A stretch of 64,000 bases of DNA from Stenogyne calaminthoides (taxonomy: Eukaryota > Streptophyta > Magnoliopsida > Lamiales > Lamiaceae): NCBI GenBank assembly GCA_037126765.1, contig JBBCBC010000034.1, forward strand, positions 15,188,691 to 15,252,690, given 5' to 3'. Every line of letters begins with the position of its first letter. Within the stretch, counting starts at the first letter, position 1. The notes under the pieces were generated by a model, which was not told the DNA's origin, made no database searches, and saw only the letters and a list, made by a program, of their open reading frames with translations. Of this stretch, positions 1-11,300 are shown piece by piece. The translations under genes and the position numbers were made by a program.

Positions 1-1330
1 TGAACTTGAACAGAGGATTTACAATTTTTTTTTTTTAAAAATCTTGGGATCTGTGAATACCAGAAACACCATCCATCAGAATAAAGCATGTAAAAACAAA
101 ACTGCAATTAAATTCAACTTGCCAATCAAGTTTCCAACATAAATTTAAACATTTTATTTAATCTGATCACACACACCTTGTAAATATGAAAAATTATTGT
201 ACTCTGGGTTAAACTAGCAGAAAAAAACATGTAGGGTAATCCAAATTTAGCAAGAAAAGAAAATAAGAGGCATTTTATCATCATATTAATGTTAATTAAA
301 ATTAATGAATCCTTGAGCTTTCAGAAGCTAATACAAACTCAAAATAGGCATCATTTAATTAAGAGAAGGAAAAAAGAGGGACACATTTGGATGGCATGAA
401 ATCATTTGCGATTTGCAGTGCACTCAGAAAAAGGACAACTTTACGGCGCAATATGTACATACACAGAGTAGAAGAGTAACACACACAAACCAAGTTTTGA
501 GATTCTTGTAATATTATTATTCTAATTAAAGATTTTTTTCACTTCTCTTTTTTATGTTTAAATTTTATTTTTGTATTTGGAATTTAAGTATTTTATAAAA
601 TTAAAAATGCCTCATCAACATTTTCTTTGGTATTTCTCAGGCTAATAAAACAACATATGCAATTAAAAAAAATGAATAATTTAATATAATTTTTGAATAA
701 TTTTCATATTTTTCTTATAATTTTATTTCCTGTGTTTGAATTTTAGTGTCTTTTAATATTTTTTACATAGTCAATTTTAAAGTTACAACATGGATTTATT
801 TAACTAAATAATAAGTCCACACGGAATTTAACAGTACATATACGTAAATGGGTATTAGTTTTATAAAATAAAATTATTAAAAAGTGAAAGAAAACACTTG
901 TCAAAAGTATCACCTGATGACCCCTTCTTTGAGATAGAGGGAAACTAATTTAAGCAGCACTTGGAGTGCACGTATAATGCAACTGATCAAATTTGACATA
1001 GAATAAACTCTTAAATAGCCCTCATTTTAAAGGCGTACATGCCTTTTTCAATTTAAAAATATATATTTTCTATTTTCTAAGTTCAAGTTTCATTTAACGA
1101 ACACAAAAAAGAAAATTATATATTTTCCATTTTCTGAAATCCATTCAATAATGACATTTGACGTTTTAAACTTTTTAATGCTAAGTAATTAAGTTCCTTG
1201 CTCAAAATCATATTTCATATTTAACAATAAATATTGGCCACACATCAATAATAAGTTTGTATGGGACCCACTGGGCTTTATCGACACTGGTTTTATCTAC
1301 GCTCCTGCTGACACGGCATCCCCTCTTGCT
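1..1330. other. AT-rich intergenic DNA, no gene seen
   Basis: No open frame of useful length and no recognisable domain. The only notable point is a short GC-richer stretch near 1260-1330 that includes CTGCTGACACGGCATCCCC. It resembles a stretch near 4795-4825 (CTGCTGACACGTGTCCCC). Confidence 0.6.
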
Positions 1331-2337
1331 TTATTTTTTTATTTTTTAAATTTCTATTTTTCTTATTCTTAACATTTAAATTGTAACTCAATTAAATCAT
1401 ATTTAAATATATATAATACTATTACATTTGCATGAACAAACTTTTTCAAAAAAAAAATTCAAATTGCAGCCTTCTTAATATCTAAATTAATATTAACAAT
1501 TAAATATATTTATAATTAAAAGTAGAGATAACGCAGACGGATTATAATTTGAGCATAATATTTTAACATTTTAAAAAGAACGAATGTTAATTTATGATAA
1601 TTTATGCCTCATTTATATCTTGTTTCATGTATGAGACCGTCTCATACGAATTTTTATTTAAAAGTATATATTTAACAAGTCTCCAATAAATTTTGTAATA
1701 TCTATATTAAAATATGACATCCTTAAAAAAATGACTTAGCTTATTTATTTGACTTTTAAAAATGGTTGAATAATATTTTAACATGTTACACTCTTATTAC
1801 AAATATTAAAATATTATTTGAGTAAAATTATTAAAATTTGACTTAGCCTGTAACATGTTAAATATTATTCAATAATTTTTCAAACTCAAATAATTATGCT
1901 AAGTCAATTTTATTTTTAAAGGAGTGTTACATTTTAATATAGAGATTGCGTGTTTTTATTGAAAACTTATTAAAATATATACTTTTTAATAAAAATTCGT
2001 ATGAGACGGTTTCATACATTAGACAAAATATAAATGAAGTATAAATTGACACAAATTAATATTTATTCTTTTTAAAGTATTAAAATTATATGCCCAAATT
2101 ATAACCCGTCTTACTGCAAGACCATCACGTAAGTATATCTCTATTTTTAATTATAAATGGATTTAATTGTTAATTTAATTTAAACACTATGAAGGCTGCA
2201 ATTTAAAAAAAAAATAGTCGAAAAAGTTTGTTCATGCAAATGTAATAGTATTATAAATATTTGACTATGATATAATTGAATTGCAATTTAAACATTAAAA
2301 ATAAATAATATAAGAAATTTGAAAAATAATAATAAAA
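1331..2337. mobile_element. Large foldback (inverted-repeat) element
   Basis: The left arm (about 1331-1830) reads as the imperfect reverse complement of the right arm (about 1840-2337). Matching landmarks are GAGACCGTCTCATAC near 1632 with its partner GTATGAGACGGTTTCATAC near 2000; CATTTGCATGAACAAAC near 1428 with GTTTGTTCATGCAAATG near 2228; and GCAGCCTTC near 1468 with GAAGGCTGC near 2191. The arms are nearly 500 bases each with almost no loop and no coding capacity. This is the form of a non-autonomous foldback DNA transposon. I did not find a clear target duplication, so the superfamily is not assigned. Confidence 0.75.
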
Positions 2338-2744
2338 CACTACAAGAAAATGAAGATTTGTCAACCAAAATTTTCAAATATCTACTAAATTTTTCTACAA
2401 AAATAATTTGGTCCTTAAAAGTGACTATTGTCTAGGATTTGTCTATCAATTTTTAAAATAATCTATGAAAAGTTACCTACACAAAATAATTTAATAGGCA
2501 AACTAATTACCTACCATGAAACTACCTACACATTCATAATTTTCCTTGGCAAACTAATTAACTACAAAAGATAATTTCCTAGACAACTTATATTTTGTAG
2601 GCAATTATATTTATGGTTTAGAAATGACTTACAAATAAATTTACCTATAAATTACATTTCGTAGACAAATTTTACCATTGAATGAAAATATCTAGACAAA
2701 TTGAAATATTCCCAAGCATTCTTTTTTTTTTTTTTTATTTAGTG
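2338..2744. mobile_element. CACTA-like MITE relic
   Basis: It begins CACTACAAGAAAAT, the usual terminus of plant CACTA elements, and ends in a T-rich run closing with TTTAGTG, a decayed inverse of that terminus. The interior has repeated short motifs such as GGCAAACTAATTA and CCTACAC, like subterminal repeats. It directly abuts the foldback element on its left. No coding capacity. A related stretch in the opposite orientation lies near 48370-48600. The 3-bp target duplication expected for CACTA is not evident. Confidence 0.45.
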
Positions 2745-3648
2745 GGAATCCTTTATTTTTTTAAGTGAAACAAGAGAGGGGATAATGTGTCAGCTGGAGG
2801 GGGTCAATGATTCTAAACTAAAAGTTGTCGGAAAAAGTGAAACACCGGTGTTAATTTTGCGAGTGCAATGTGAAGAGTTTATTGGCTATTAATTTCTTGA
2901 ATTTCTGAAACACTCATTTTCGGATTTTCTGCAAAAATGGCGTTGTGGGCATGCAGTTCTTGAGCGACGTCGTATTGGGTGTACGGCTTCGCGGTGATGC
3001 TGTTGCGATTTGCGATTATAATCCACTCACATTAATACATAGATTGATTGTGATATAATAAATTTTATTTCTAATTATATTAACATAATTGATGGATGTT
3101 CATTGTATTACCTCTATTAGTTTTAGTTCTATATATATATACAGATATATTGATACAAATTAAATAAATGATTCCAAGGAAATAATTTTATTTGCCAAAA
3201 TTCAAAGTCACGTGTACTATGTGTGTATATATGTTTTTTTGGAATCATAGGCATATAAAAGTAAGAAACTACAGTGCAAGTTCCCAAAACTTTTTTGGAG
3301 AATTCAGAAATTTCTTTTGCTACTGACACGGACACAAAGGTGCTCTAAAATTGTTATGACCATTGATTTTTTTTTTTGTCAATTTATTTCATTCAGTAAT
3401 TTCATTTAATTTATGCACACATTTGTAAACATATTTTATTTTATTTTATTTATTTATTTATTTATATATTCGTATACATTTGTTGTATTTGATTTTTTGA
3501 CAATTAAACTTGTTTATTTGTATATTTGATATCATATTGTCTACACAAATAGTTAATTATTGTAGATGAACTTTTTTATATAATTTTATTTTTTAAGTGT
3601 ATTTATATATATAATTTTTTTACGTAATTATTTATGAATATGTCTCTT
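2745..3648. other. AT-rich intergenic DNA, no gene seen
   Basis: Only short spurious frames. An open frame of 68 codons on the minus strand (3129-3335) has no recognisable motif and a composition like its surroundings. Low-complexity TTTA runs lie near 3430-3480. Confidence 0.5.
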
Positions 3649-3916
3649 ATGAAGCTTGTTCACCATAAAATTAGTTTCATATTTATAGAGATCATTCAAT
3701 TATCACAAATAACATTTTTTTGTAATGTAAGTCATAGCATTATATTATTACTAATTATATTCATGTTATAATATAAGTTACTCTTTTAGTGGTATGAGCA
3801 ATACATTTTATGTAGTAAAAATTCATATACCTTCAATTATCACAACCAATACCTTTTAGGAATATAAGTCATACCACTTAACAAGTTTCACAGACTTTAG
3901 CGTAAAACTTGTTCAT
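3649..3916. mobile_element. Small MITE with ATGAA..CTTGTTCA ends
   Basis: The left end ATGAAGCTTGTTCACC is mirrored by the right end AAAACTTGTTCAT. The interior has internal copies of phrases such as TTCAATTATCACAA and TAAGTCATA. A related sequence in opposite orientation occurs at 47944-48210, so this is a repeated family within the window. No coding capacity. Confidence 0.5.
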
Positions 3917-4814
3917 CTATATTTTGTCATTATTTATCTACTCAGTAACATTGACGAGTGTGTATTTTTTCAATTATTTATATATTCATATATATAATAT
4001 TAAATACAAAATTATTTATTATCTCAATATTAACGATCTCGATTTTTTGTGATAAATATTAGGTCATATTTATTATTTTTAATCGTGAGCAATATTTATA
4101 AAAATGTGTTTACAAAAATTATCAAGCCCATTTACAATTCATATTTTCAAAAGTTTATGATAATGAGTAACACTATGTGGACCAAGTTTATACATGAACT
4201 TTATTATTTTATTAAATTATAAAATTAATTAAATAAATAAAACAACGTGTCTAGTGAAAACTATAAAATCATCAGTCAAGTAGATTCCCTTTTAATTCCA
4301 CTGCACTCAATATAATTTATTACTATGTATTGTTTATCATACAATTTATTATTGTTATTTAAATATACAATATAAAAAAAATACCCACAATGGTAATATT
4401 AATTATTTTATTTCTTGTTTATTACTATTTTATACCCACAATTGTGCTAATATGCTGGAGTATTTAATATAATTATTATGTACTAAGATTTCAGAACCTG
4501 GGAACCTGGGATAAGTGAGGATTGCAAAAGAAAAGGTGGGTCCCATATTACTTGGAAAAACGAACGCATGGGGTCCACTTGGAAATTACTTTCAATTTTG
4601 TATTTCGTTTACTGTAGTTTTAGAAATATTTTTTGTTGAGTACTCCATTTTAATATACTATCATTCACGTTTTTGATAGTGGACAGTGGAGACAAAAAAT
4701 AGTTATGACTGAAATTTGAGATTGTACAGCCACAAAACCTGAAAACAATTAATGAAGGGCTAGTGTGGAAGTATAAAAAGTGTGTATACAGAGTCTACGC
4801 TGCTGACACGTGTC
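3917..4814. other. AT-rich intergenic DNA, no gene seen
   Basis: No domain-like frame. A slightly GC-richer patch at 4490-4580 (with GTGGGTCCCAT) and a G-box-containing patch near 4805 (GACACGTGTCCCC) look like promoter-type or repeat-derived sequence, but no gene follows. Confidence 0.45.
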
Positions 4815-5700
4815 CCCTCCCCATTTCCCCCATTTAATTGTAGTATTTGTTAACAAACTTAGTCAAGCGAACAAACTTTTCATTAAAAAGTAAATATATT
4901 AACAAGTGTTAAATCACACATATGTTATATGTAAGTATTAATTCTTTCACTTGTTCTATTATTTGCCCAAATAATTACCTTCATATAAACTTTTGTATTT
5001 TTTTTAAAGTAAAAGTATAACAATATAGATTTGAAATTCTCAAGTTATGTTTTATCTCAGGTTAAGATCATTTTACGAAAGATCTCATATTTTTGTAGGT
5101 TTTATTAATTTTATCAAGATATATATTTGAAAATGGCCTAAAATAAACATAGTAAAATAATAAATCCCCCGTCTTATAGATGATTCAACACTTATTGTAC
5201 ACACGAATTTTATAAAAATAATTGCCTATTATTATTAAAAGGGACCCGTTGCTTTTTCATGGAGATAACGTTGACTCTAGTGTTGACATTTGGTATAATA
5301 TCAAAATGTTTGAGGGATAGATAAAAGTGATATTTTTTTTTTATTATCAATACAAAAGTTCAATTGAATTTGAGCCGTATCTTTATGGCATATATTCAAT
5401 TAAGCTTAAGACGAAATGAGTAATATTAACATTAATTTTGACATTTAAAATATTTTATAACAATTTTTAGAACTCAAATAATTAAACTAAATCAAAATCT
5501 TTTTCAGTGACGTTACCCTTATTAACATACATATCAAAGATTATGTGATTACTTGTTAATATACAATTTTAGTGCTAATATAAATTAAATATTAAAAAAA
5601 CGGCAGGTGTAATTAAAAAAAAACTGAAAAAATAAAATAAAGAAAAGATACTACACATATGTTAACAAATACAATTAAAATAGGGGTTGGGGATGATTAT
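4815..5700. repeat. Imperfect foldback element
   Basis: The outer left stretch (CCCCATTTAATTGTAGTATTT, about 4828-4850) is the inverse of the outer right stretch (AAATACAATTAAAATAGGGG, about 5666-5686). Inside it, TATATTAACAAGTG on the left matches the inverse of CACTTGTTAATATA-like sequence near 5550. The arms are imperfect and AT-rich, and there are no coding frames. It looks like an old inverted-repeat transposon relic. Confidence 0.45.
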
Positions 5701-6467
5701 TTAGTATTTAGGGTTTAGATGATTAATTTAGGATAAATTAATAAATTTATATGTATGAAAAATTTCACATTAAACCTACTGAACTTGATATGTAGTGATT
5801 GGGAGGAAATGAATTTCCATTGGCAGATTAATTGTTTTGTTGAATTGCATGAGTTAAATCTTTTATTTCCTTTTTTTCATCTATGTGTGATTACAAGTGT
5901 TTACCTGACTTTGCTAACCTGACTGCGGCCGTGACAGGATTATTTTTCGACCCGCCGTGCCCACCACCTCCCCAACAAATTTTCTGAAGAAGAAATTGAA
6001 ATTAACAACTTTTTGCAGATTTAACTAGAGTAGGTGTTTAAAAATGCTGTTTCCCATTTTACCTCCTACAGGCCCTACCCTGCTTATTAGTACTTATTTA
6101 CGGATTTCGTATTTACGAATTTGGATACTGCTTTTACACATTCGCTTTCTTTCTCCAACAATGAAGGAATATATATACACTCTATTCTCCTTATCAATTC
6201 ACCATCCTCTTTCTGTTTTTCCATCCATTTTTATTCCTCTCTTTATTTTCTTTCTTTATATATGTAATTAGATTTACACTTATGCCTTTCATTTCACTAT
6301 GCAAATAGGAGATAAATTATTAGTGATAAAATATAATTTTAAGTTTTTATACAACTACATTAGGGGAAACAACTTTCCTTAGTTTAAATTTATACAAATA
6401 TCTGTAAAACAATTCTTAATAATTTTTTTTTTTACTTTTTTTTTTCATGAACTAGTGGAATAAAAAC
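5701..6467. other. Intergenic DNA, no supported gene
   Basis: A 75-codon open frame on the + strand (6044-6271) encodes an isoleucine/leucine/phenylalanine-rich, low-complexity peptide with no recognised family. I do not call it a gene. The rest is AT-rich. Confidence 0.45.
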
Positions 6468-6592
6468 ACTTTCATCTACTATTTCACTTCAGGAAGTGAA
6501 CCGTTGGATTTTTGCCAAGTGTCCAACCTTTGAGTCACTGATAATTAATTGAGTTAACCCTGGTTTAAGGATTGAAAAAGGAAAATTTGTCT
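6468..6592 (+). repeat. Left arm of a 2.7-kb-spaced inverted repeat
   Basis: Sequence including GAACCGTTGGATTTTTGCC, AAGTGTCCAACC, AATTAATTGAGTTAACCC and GGTTTAAGGATTGAAAAAGG recurs in reverse complement at 8988-9228. It may be one end of a composite transposon, or a relic of an inverted duplication. Confidence 0.6.
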
Positions 6593-6624
6593 GGTATCCT
6601 TAATTAATTAATACTACATACTCC

Positions 6625-6628
<4 letters not shown>

Positions 6629-6692
<64 letters not shown>
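6629..6692. repeat. (AAT)n microsatellite
   Basis: An uninterrupted ATA/TAA trinucleotide run of about 21 units. Confidence 0.95.
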
Positions 6693-6693
<1 letters not shown>

Positions 6694-7794
6694 CCAGAAT
6701 ATTCGTCTTCACTGAAAATTCAATTGGAGAAGAGAATTCGATGAAGGTTATAAAATCGAATCACCAAATCTCAGAGAAATTCCAAGATTCATAAATTGCC
6801 TTTTCGTTTATTTTTCTTGTTCTGGAAACAACAATCACATGAGAGGTAAAGATTAACTTGGTTTGTATGTTTGTGCGTTCGTAATTAATCTCTGTCTATG
6901 GGGTAATGATTTCTGCAACCATTTCACTATTTTCAGCCTTTAGTCTTCTTTTGAGTTTTGAATTGGCCTCCGAGTAGTAATTTTGGTAATGGATAATGTA
7001 GTAGACAACCTGTTCGATATACACACAACTTATGCTTCCTTTACTCTTCCATTCAACATTGATTTGGACAAAACTTGATAAGATTGGCTTATTACTTCTT
7101 GTTTACTTTATTTTTATAAACTCAATTTTAATAGGGATTTTTAGTGGTTAAGGAACACCATTTCTATCAATTTAGATCTTCTTAATGTAGTTTTATATGC
7201 ACGTGGTTTACCTGCTTAATTTCACCAGTCTTGTCTTATTTATTTTAAGGATAGGTCTTGTATGCACTCGTGCATTCATAGTGCAATTTGGAAGCGTGTA
7301 ACTTGTTATGTTTAAAAGTGCAATTTATTTATAAAGAAAAGTACAACTGTTAATATGAGAATATAGCTGCATGCTTCTGTTTAAAATAGTTGAACGTTTC
7401 TATTTTATTAGTTACACGCTTCTAAAATGCACTATGAGTGCACGGTGCACATGAGACACACTCTTATTTTAAAATTAAATTTCTTTAACTTTTTATGTCT
7501 TCTTATAACTTTAAAAGGTACTCTTACAGTATACACACCTAGTGTCATGGGGAATTAAAGAAAATCAAAATCAATTATGTAATGCCTTGCTCAAGACCTC
7601 TTACAACATCAGTTAAAATACGTACATTGTGAAAATTGGCAACTTCCAGCTTCAGGCAATGACGAAATCTAGGAATTTACTAAACTTCCAAGCTATATGA
7701 TCATTCAAAAAAAAAAAAACCATTGATCCTAAAGATACTAGCAATTTTAAAGCATCGTAAGGACCAATCTTGCGCTACCCTTCTAACTTCTTAG
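6693..7794. other. Non-coding DNA, possible exon-like relic at its start
   Basis: The stretch 6700-6850 reads like a 5' untranslated exon: balanced composition, a short frame starting ATGAAGGTTATAAAATCG, then GAGAGGTAAAGATT resembling a splice donor. No downstream coding exon could be linked to it, so no gene is called. The remainder is AT-rich without open frames. Confidence 0.3.
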
Positions 7795-8079
7795 TGAGAG
7801 AATTCTGTCTCATCTAAAAGCTCGAGCTTGTAGAGATGGTCGGAAATAATCTATTTACTTAATTTTCCTCAACACTCTCCCTCGCTCGTGGACCAAATCA
7901 TTCTCTCCGCTCTCTGGGGAGGAGGCCCAACGAGTGGACAATTTAAATGGGTGGAGTGCGTCCACAGGAATCGAACCCACAACCTGTGCTCTGATATCAT
8001 GAGAGAATTTCATCTCATCTAAAAGCTCGAGCTTGTAGAGAGGGTCAAGAATAATCTATTTACTTAATTTTCCTCAACA
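7795..8079 (-). mobile_element. TRIM retrotransposon, inverted copy 1
   Basis: A tiny LTR retrotransposon in minus orientation. The 80-bp LTRs are 7795-7874 and 8000-8079 (TGTTGAGG...TCTCTCA read on the minus strand). The primer-binding site next to the 5' LTR reads TGATATCAGAGC on the minus strand, one base from the initiator-Met tRNA complement, and a purine-rich tract sits next to the 3' LTR. The internal part is about 125 bp and non-coding. These are the hallmarks of TRIM elements, which depend on proteins from other elements. Its 5' LTR abuts a second TRIM in the opposite orientation. Confidence 0.85.
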
Positions 8080-8344
8080 AATAGATTATTCCCGACCCTT
8101 ACAAGCTCGAGCTTTTAGATGAAACGAAATTCTTTCATGGTATCAGAGCCCCAGGTTGTGGGTTCGATTCGCGTGAAAGCACTTCACCCATTTAAATTGT
8201 CCACTCTGTTGGGCCTCCTCTCAAGAGAGCAGAGACAATGATTCGGCCCATGAGTGAGGGGGAGTGTTGAGGAAAATTAAGTAAATAGATTATTCCCGAT
8301 CCTCTCTACAAGCTCGAGCTTTTAGATGAGACATAATTCTCTCA
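8080..8344 (+). mobile_element. TRIM retrotransposon, copy 2 (5' LTR truncated)
   Basis: Same family as the adjoining inverted copy but in plus orientation. A truncated 5' LTR (8080-8137, lacking about 22 bp) is followed by a perfect PBS TGGTATCAGAGC (8138-8149), a short non-coding interior with GGTTCGATTC, a purine tract GAGTGAGGGGGA, and a complete 80-bp 3' LTR (8265-8344). The palindromic pair as a whole is flanked by CTTAG (7790-7794) and CTTAA (8345-8349), a near-perfect 5-bp target duplication. This suggests the pair inserted as one unit. Confidence 0.85.
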
Positions 8345-8987
8345 CTTAAGAATAGCTTGGAAAATAAACGAAAAATTGGAAAATTTGTACTGTGAAGGAT
8401 AATGATAACAATTGTCTAAAAAAAAACACAATTCATATTATATAATTTAGACAGTCTAGTAATTCATAATCCAAAGTATATGTTATTTCTACAAAAAAAA
8501 AATTGCTCAAATGACGTTTTACAATTGAAAACGAAAACATATCCAAAATTAAACTCATCAAGGTCTTTTCAATTGTTGATAGCATCCAAAAATTTGCTCC
8601 AGAATTCCTTTTCTTGTTGAATACTTGTTAGCTTTATGCACAAAACTGAGAAGGTGGTGTTTGCAATTTGTGAGATGGGCAGATGCAGAAATGCAAACTG
8701 GTTCACCCAGGGCGATTCTGTTTCAGGCTAATTAATTATCTTGTACTTCTCTTCTTACAAACAAAAAAAAGCATGGTGCAGGCACTAATTTATACCGTTC
8801 TGATTCAAGAATTTCAACTTGAGATGTTATTTTGATATTTTCTAAACAATTAAACTTATAAGCTAGCATTTGATTTTGTGGTCAACAATATCTACAACCA
8901 AGCTTGACAGAGGACTATTAACAAATCATAATGCATAAGAGAAATCAAATCATATATGACAACTTAATAAATTAAGGATGGAAGACA
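8345..8987. other. AT-rich DNA, nothing recognised
   Basis: No open frame or repeat of note between the TRIM pair and the right arm of the long-range inverted repeat. Confidence 0.5.
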
Positions 8988-9228
8988 ATTTTCCTTTTCA
9001 ATCCTTAAACCAGGGTTAACTCAACCTCTAGAATGCTTGCCATCTAAACTGTAATATGTAACTGATGGGTTAGAGTATCTCTTGTGCTCGTTTAATGATA
9101 TTTCACCTTTAACTTTAAAAAAAAAAAACAAGGGTTAACTCAATTAATTAGCAGTGAGTCAAGGTTGGACACTTGGCGAAAATTCAACGGTTCAATAGAA
9201 GTGGAATAGTAAATGAAACATAGTTGTG
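8988..9228 (-). repeat. Right arm of inverted repeat, interrupted
   Basis: The reverse complement matches 6468-6592 in two blocks: 8988-9020 (AATCCTTAAACCAGGGTTAA) and 9128-9228 (containing GGACACTTGGCGAAAATTC). They are separated by about 105 bases of unrelated sequence that duplicates the phrase GGGTTAACTCAA at its ends. The arm was therefore probably interrupted by a small insertion or local duplication. Confidence 0.6.
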
Positions 9229-9287
9229 GAATAAGGGATTCAGACCTAACCGGGGCTTATAAATGCTACCTTTTGACATTTCTGTAA

Positions 9288-10416
9288 GAGCATTCTCAAT
9301 GGGGTGAAACAAATTTGCCTCCAACTCATCAAATTTGCTTCTAAATTTGCCTCCAGAAATAAAATCACTCCCAACCATAACACCAAAATTTTAACTAAAA
9401 GGGAATATTCGTTTGGAATATTCTTAATTTAATCAATTTACTTTTTATTTTATCTAATATTTATATATTATCAAATTTATAATTTGATATTTACATTTAA
9501 ATCTTTAAAAATTAAACACAATTAAAATATCATATATTTTATAAAAAAATAAAGCACAATGGTTCAATGATATAGAATATCAAAGTTTAATAACATAATT
9601 TATCACAATCACATATTAATACTAAAGAAAAATACATATTTAATACCACATAATGCAAAAAAAACAACAACAACATAATGCAATACTAAAAAATATAAAT
9701 TACATATTGATAGTCATTAATTGGTTTGCTTGAAAAAAAGAGCCATAAGTGAGTTTGCAAGAATTGCTCAACAAAGAAGAGACGATAAAATTATGGACAA
9801 AGATTTGAAGACCATTGATGATCCGGTTAGACGTGAATGATATCGGATTGAGCAACTCAAAATAGTGCAAAAAAGTTCTAATCAAACCCAATTTGGAAAT
9901 CCCCGACACTTTTGAGCAATATTTTGATAATATTGGAGGATCTGGAAATGGTCTTGGAGAATAATAAATTCATGTTGTTCATGTTTAATTTGTATTTCTT
10001 ATTGGTAGTTATGCTTTTGTGTGTTCTAGTTTAGCATGTTTGTGTTTTTTAATTTAAAATTTGGTATTTCTTTATATTATAAAGTTTTATTATTGTATTA
10101 TTGTATTTTGTAATTTAATATTTGGTATTTTATTTAATTTTTTTTTTAATTATATTTCAATTAGTTACAAATTGTGTTTCTATTAAATCAATACATTATT
10201 TTATTCACTCAAAAGTATATTACATAATTTAAATTAAATAAAAACAAAAGACTTAATTAAAAGAAAAAGAAAATAAAAAGGAGTTGCCGAGTGAACAGTT
10301 TTGAGGCGAATTTGCCATATACTGTTCACCTTCAGCAAATTTGCCTATTGATTTGAGGAGTATATTGATGCAAATTTGTCATTGCCTCCCCATGTAAGGT
10401 AGCATTGGGAATGCTC
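9288..10416. mobile_element. PIF/Harbinger-type non-autonomous element
   Basis: The terminal inverted repeats read GAGCATTCTCAATGG at the left and the inverse of GCATTGGGAATGCTC at the right, flanked by TAA on both sides (9285-9287 and 10417-10419). TAA/TTA is the expected 3-bp target duplication of PIF/Harbinger transposons. Sub-terminal GCAAATTTGCCTC-like motifs also occur at both ends. The interior around 9715-9910 (+ strand) is less AT-rich and reads like an eroded coding remnant, with phrases such as RRDDKIMDKDLKTIDD before a stop. No transposase motif survives. The surrounding 27 bases (AAATGCTACCTTTTGACATT) are repeated on both flanks, so the target was a small tandem repeat. Confidence 0.75.
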
Positions 10417-10419
10417 TAA

Positions 10420-11111
10420 ATGCTAACCTTTGACATTTCAATTCAACTTAGTTTCTGTTGAAATCAAATCTTGCATTGTGGACTTAATCTCTCTTAATTA
10501 CTTGTATACGCTGGATTAAAATGATAAAACAGTTTGGGTGTAAGCACCTAGACCAAACACAATTTTTTTCATAACAAGATTGATTTCGGATTTAAGCACC
10601 AAATCTCAGTAAGTGAATGAAAATGATAGTAGTGAAGAGTGTAATGAATATTTTCATAAACATTGTATTGTTTGGTTAATAATGGGAATCACTATCATAA
10701 CCATTGATTTTGTTTGATTTGCTAAAATTCCTTAGGAATGGAATCAAATTAACTTTTTTTTAGAAAATTATATTATTTTAATTATCTTTTGTTATGAAAA
10801 TAGATATATAAGCTTCAATCTTACGATAAGCAACATCATTTATTTGATATGAAATTTTAATTTTCTTTTTTCATGGTATTATCACATAAAGTCGACAATT
10901 TGGGCCCGGCTCGATGGGCTGGCCCGATCAACCCGAGCCTAAGTATGGTTTGGGCTAAAAAATTAGAGGCCCGACGGGCCATGGGCCGCCCGTTTGGCCC
11001 AACAAATATTATAATTTTTTTTTTGTAATTATTTGTACAAACTATAAAGACAAAAGAAATTAACTTCACTGATGATGAATAATGGAAAATTAGGAAATAA
11101 ATAATGAATTA
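10420..11111. other. AT-rich DNA with one GC-rich patch
   Basis: A GC-rich patch at 10900-11000 (GGGCTGGCCCGATC, GGCCCGACGGGCCATGGGCC) stands out from its surroundings and resembles the ends of certain plant hAT-type MITEs. I could not find a matching opposite end or target duplication. No gene seen. Confidence 0.4.
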
Positions 11112-11300
11112 ATGACTCTCAGGTACAAAAAATAGGAAGCAGTGACTATAAGGTACAAATACAATTTTTAGTGACTCTAAGGTACAAAAAAAATTGTACT
11201 TTGTTTGAAAAAAAAAATTGCACTTTGTACCTGAGAGTCTAAAAAAAGTTGCATTTGTACTTTAGAGCTTTTTGCTCTCCCACTTTGTACCTTAGAGATT
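11112..11300. mobile_element. Small foldback MITE with GGTACAAA repeats
   Basis: GACTCTCAGGTACAAA and related GACTCTAAGGTACAAA phrases on the left are mirrored by TTTGTACCTGAGAGTC and TTTGTACCTTAGAG on the right, making a short hairpin with its axis near 11195. Non-coding. Confidence 0.55.

Noticed and set aside
10896..10995. GC-rich GGGCTGGCCCGA patch considered as a second hAT MITE
   Set aside because: No opposite terminus or 8-bp duplication could be found.
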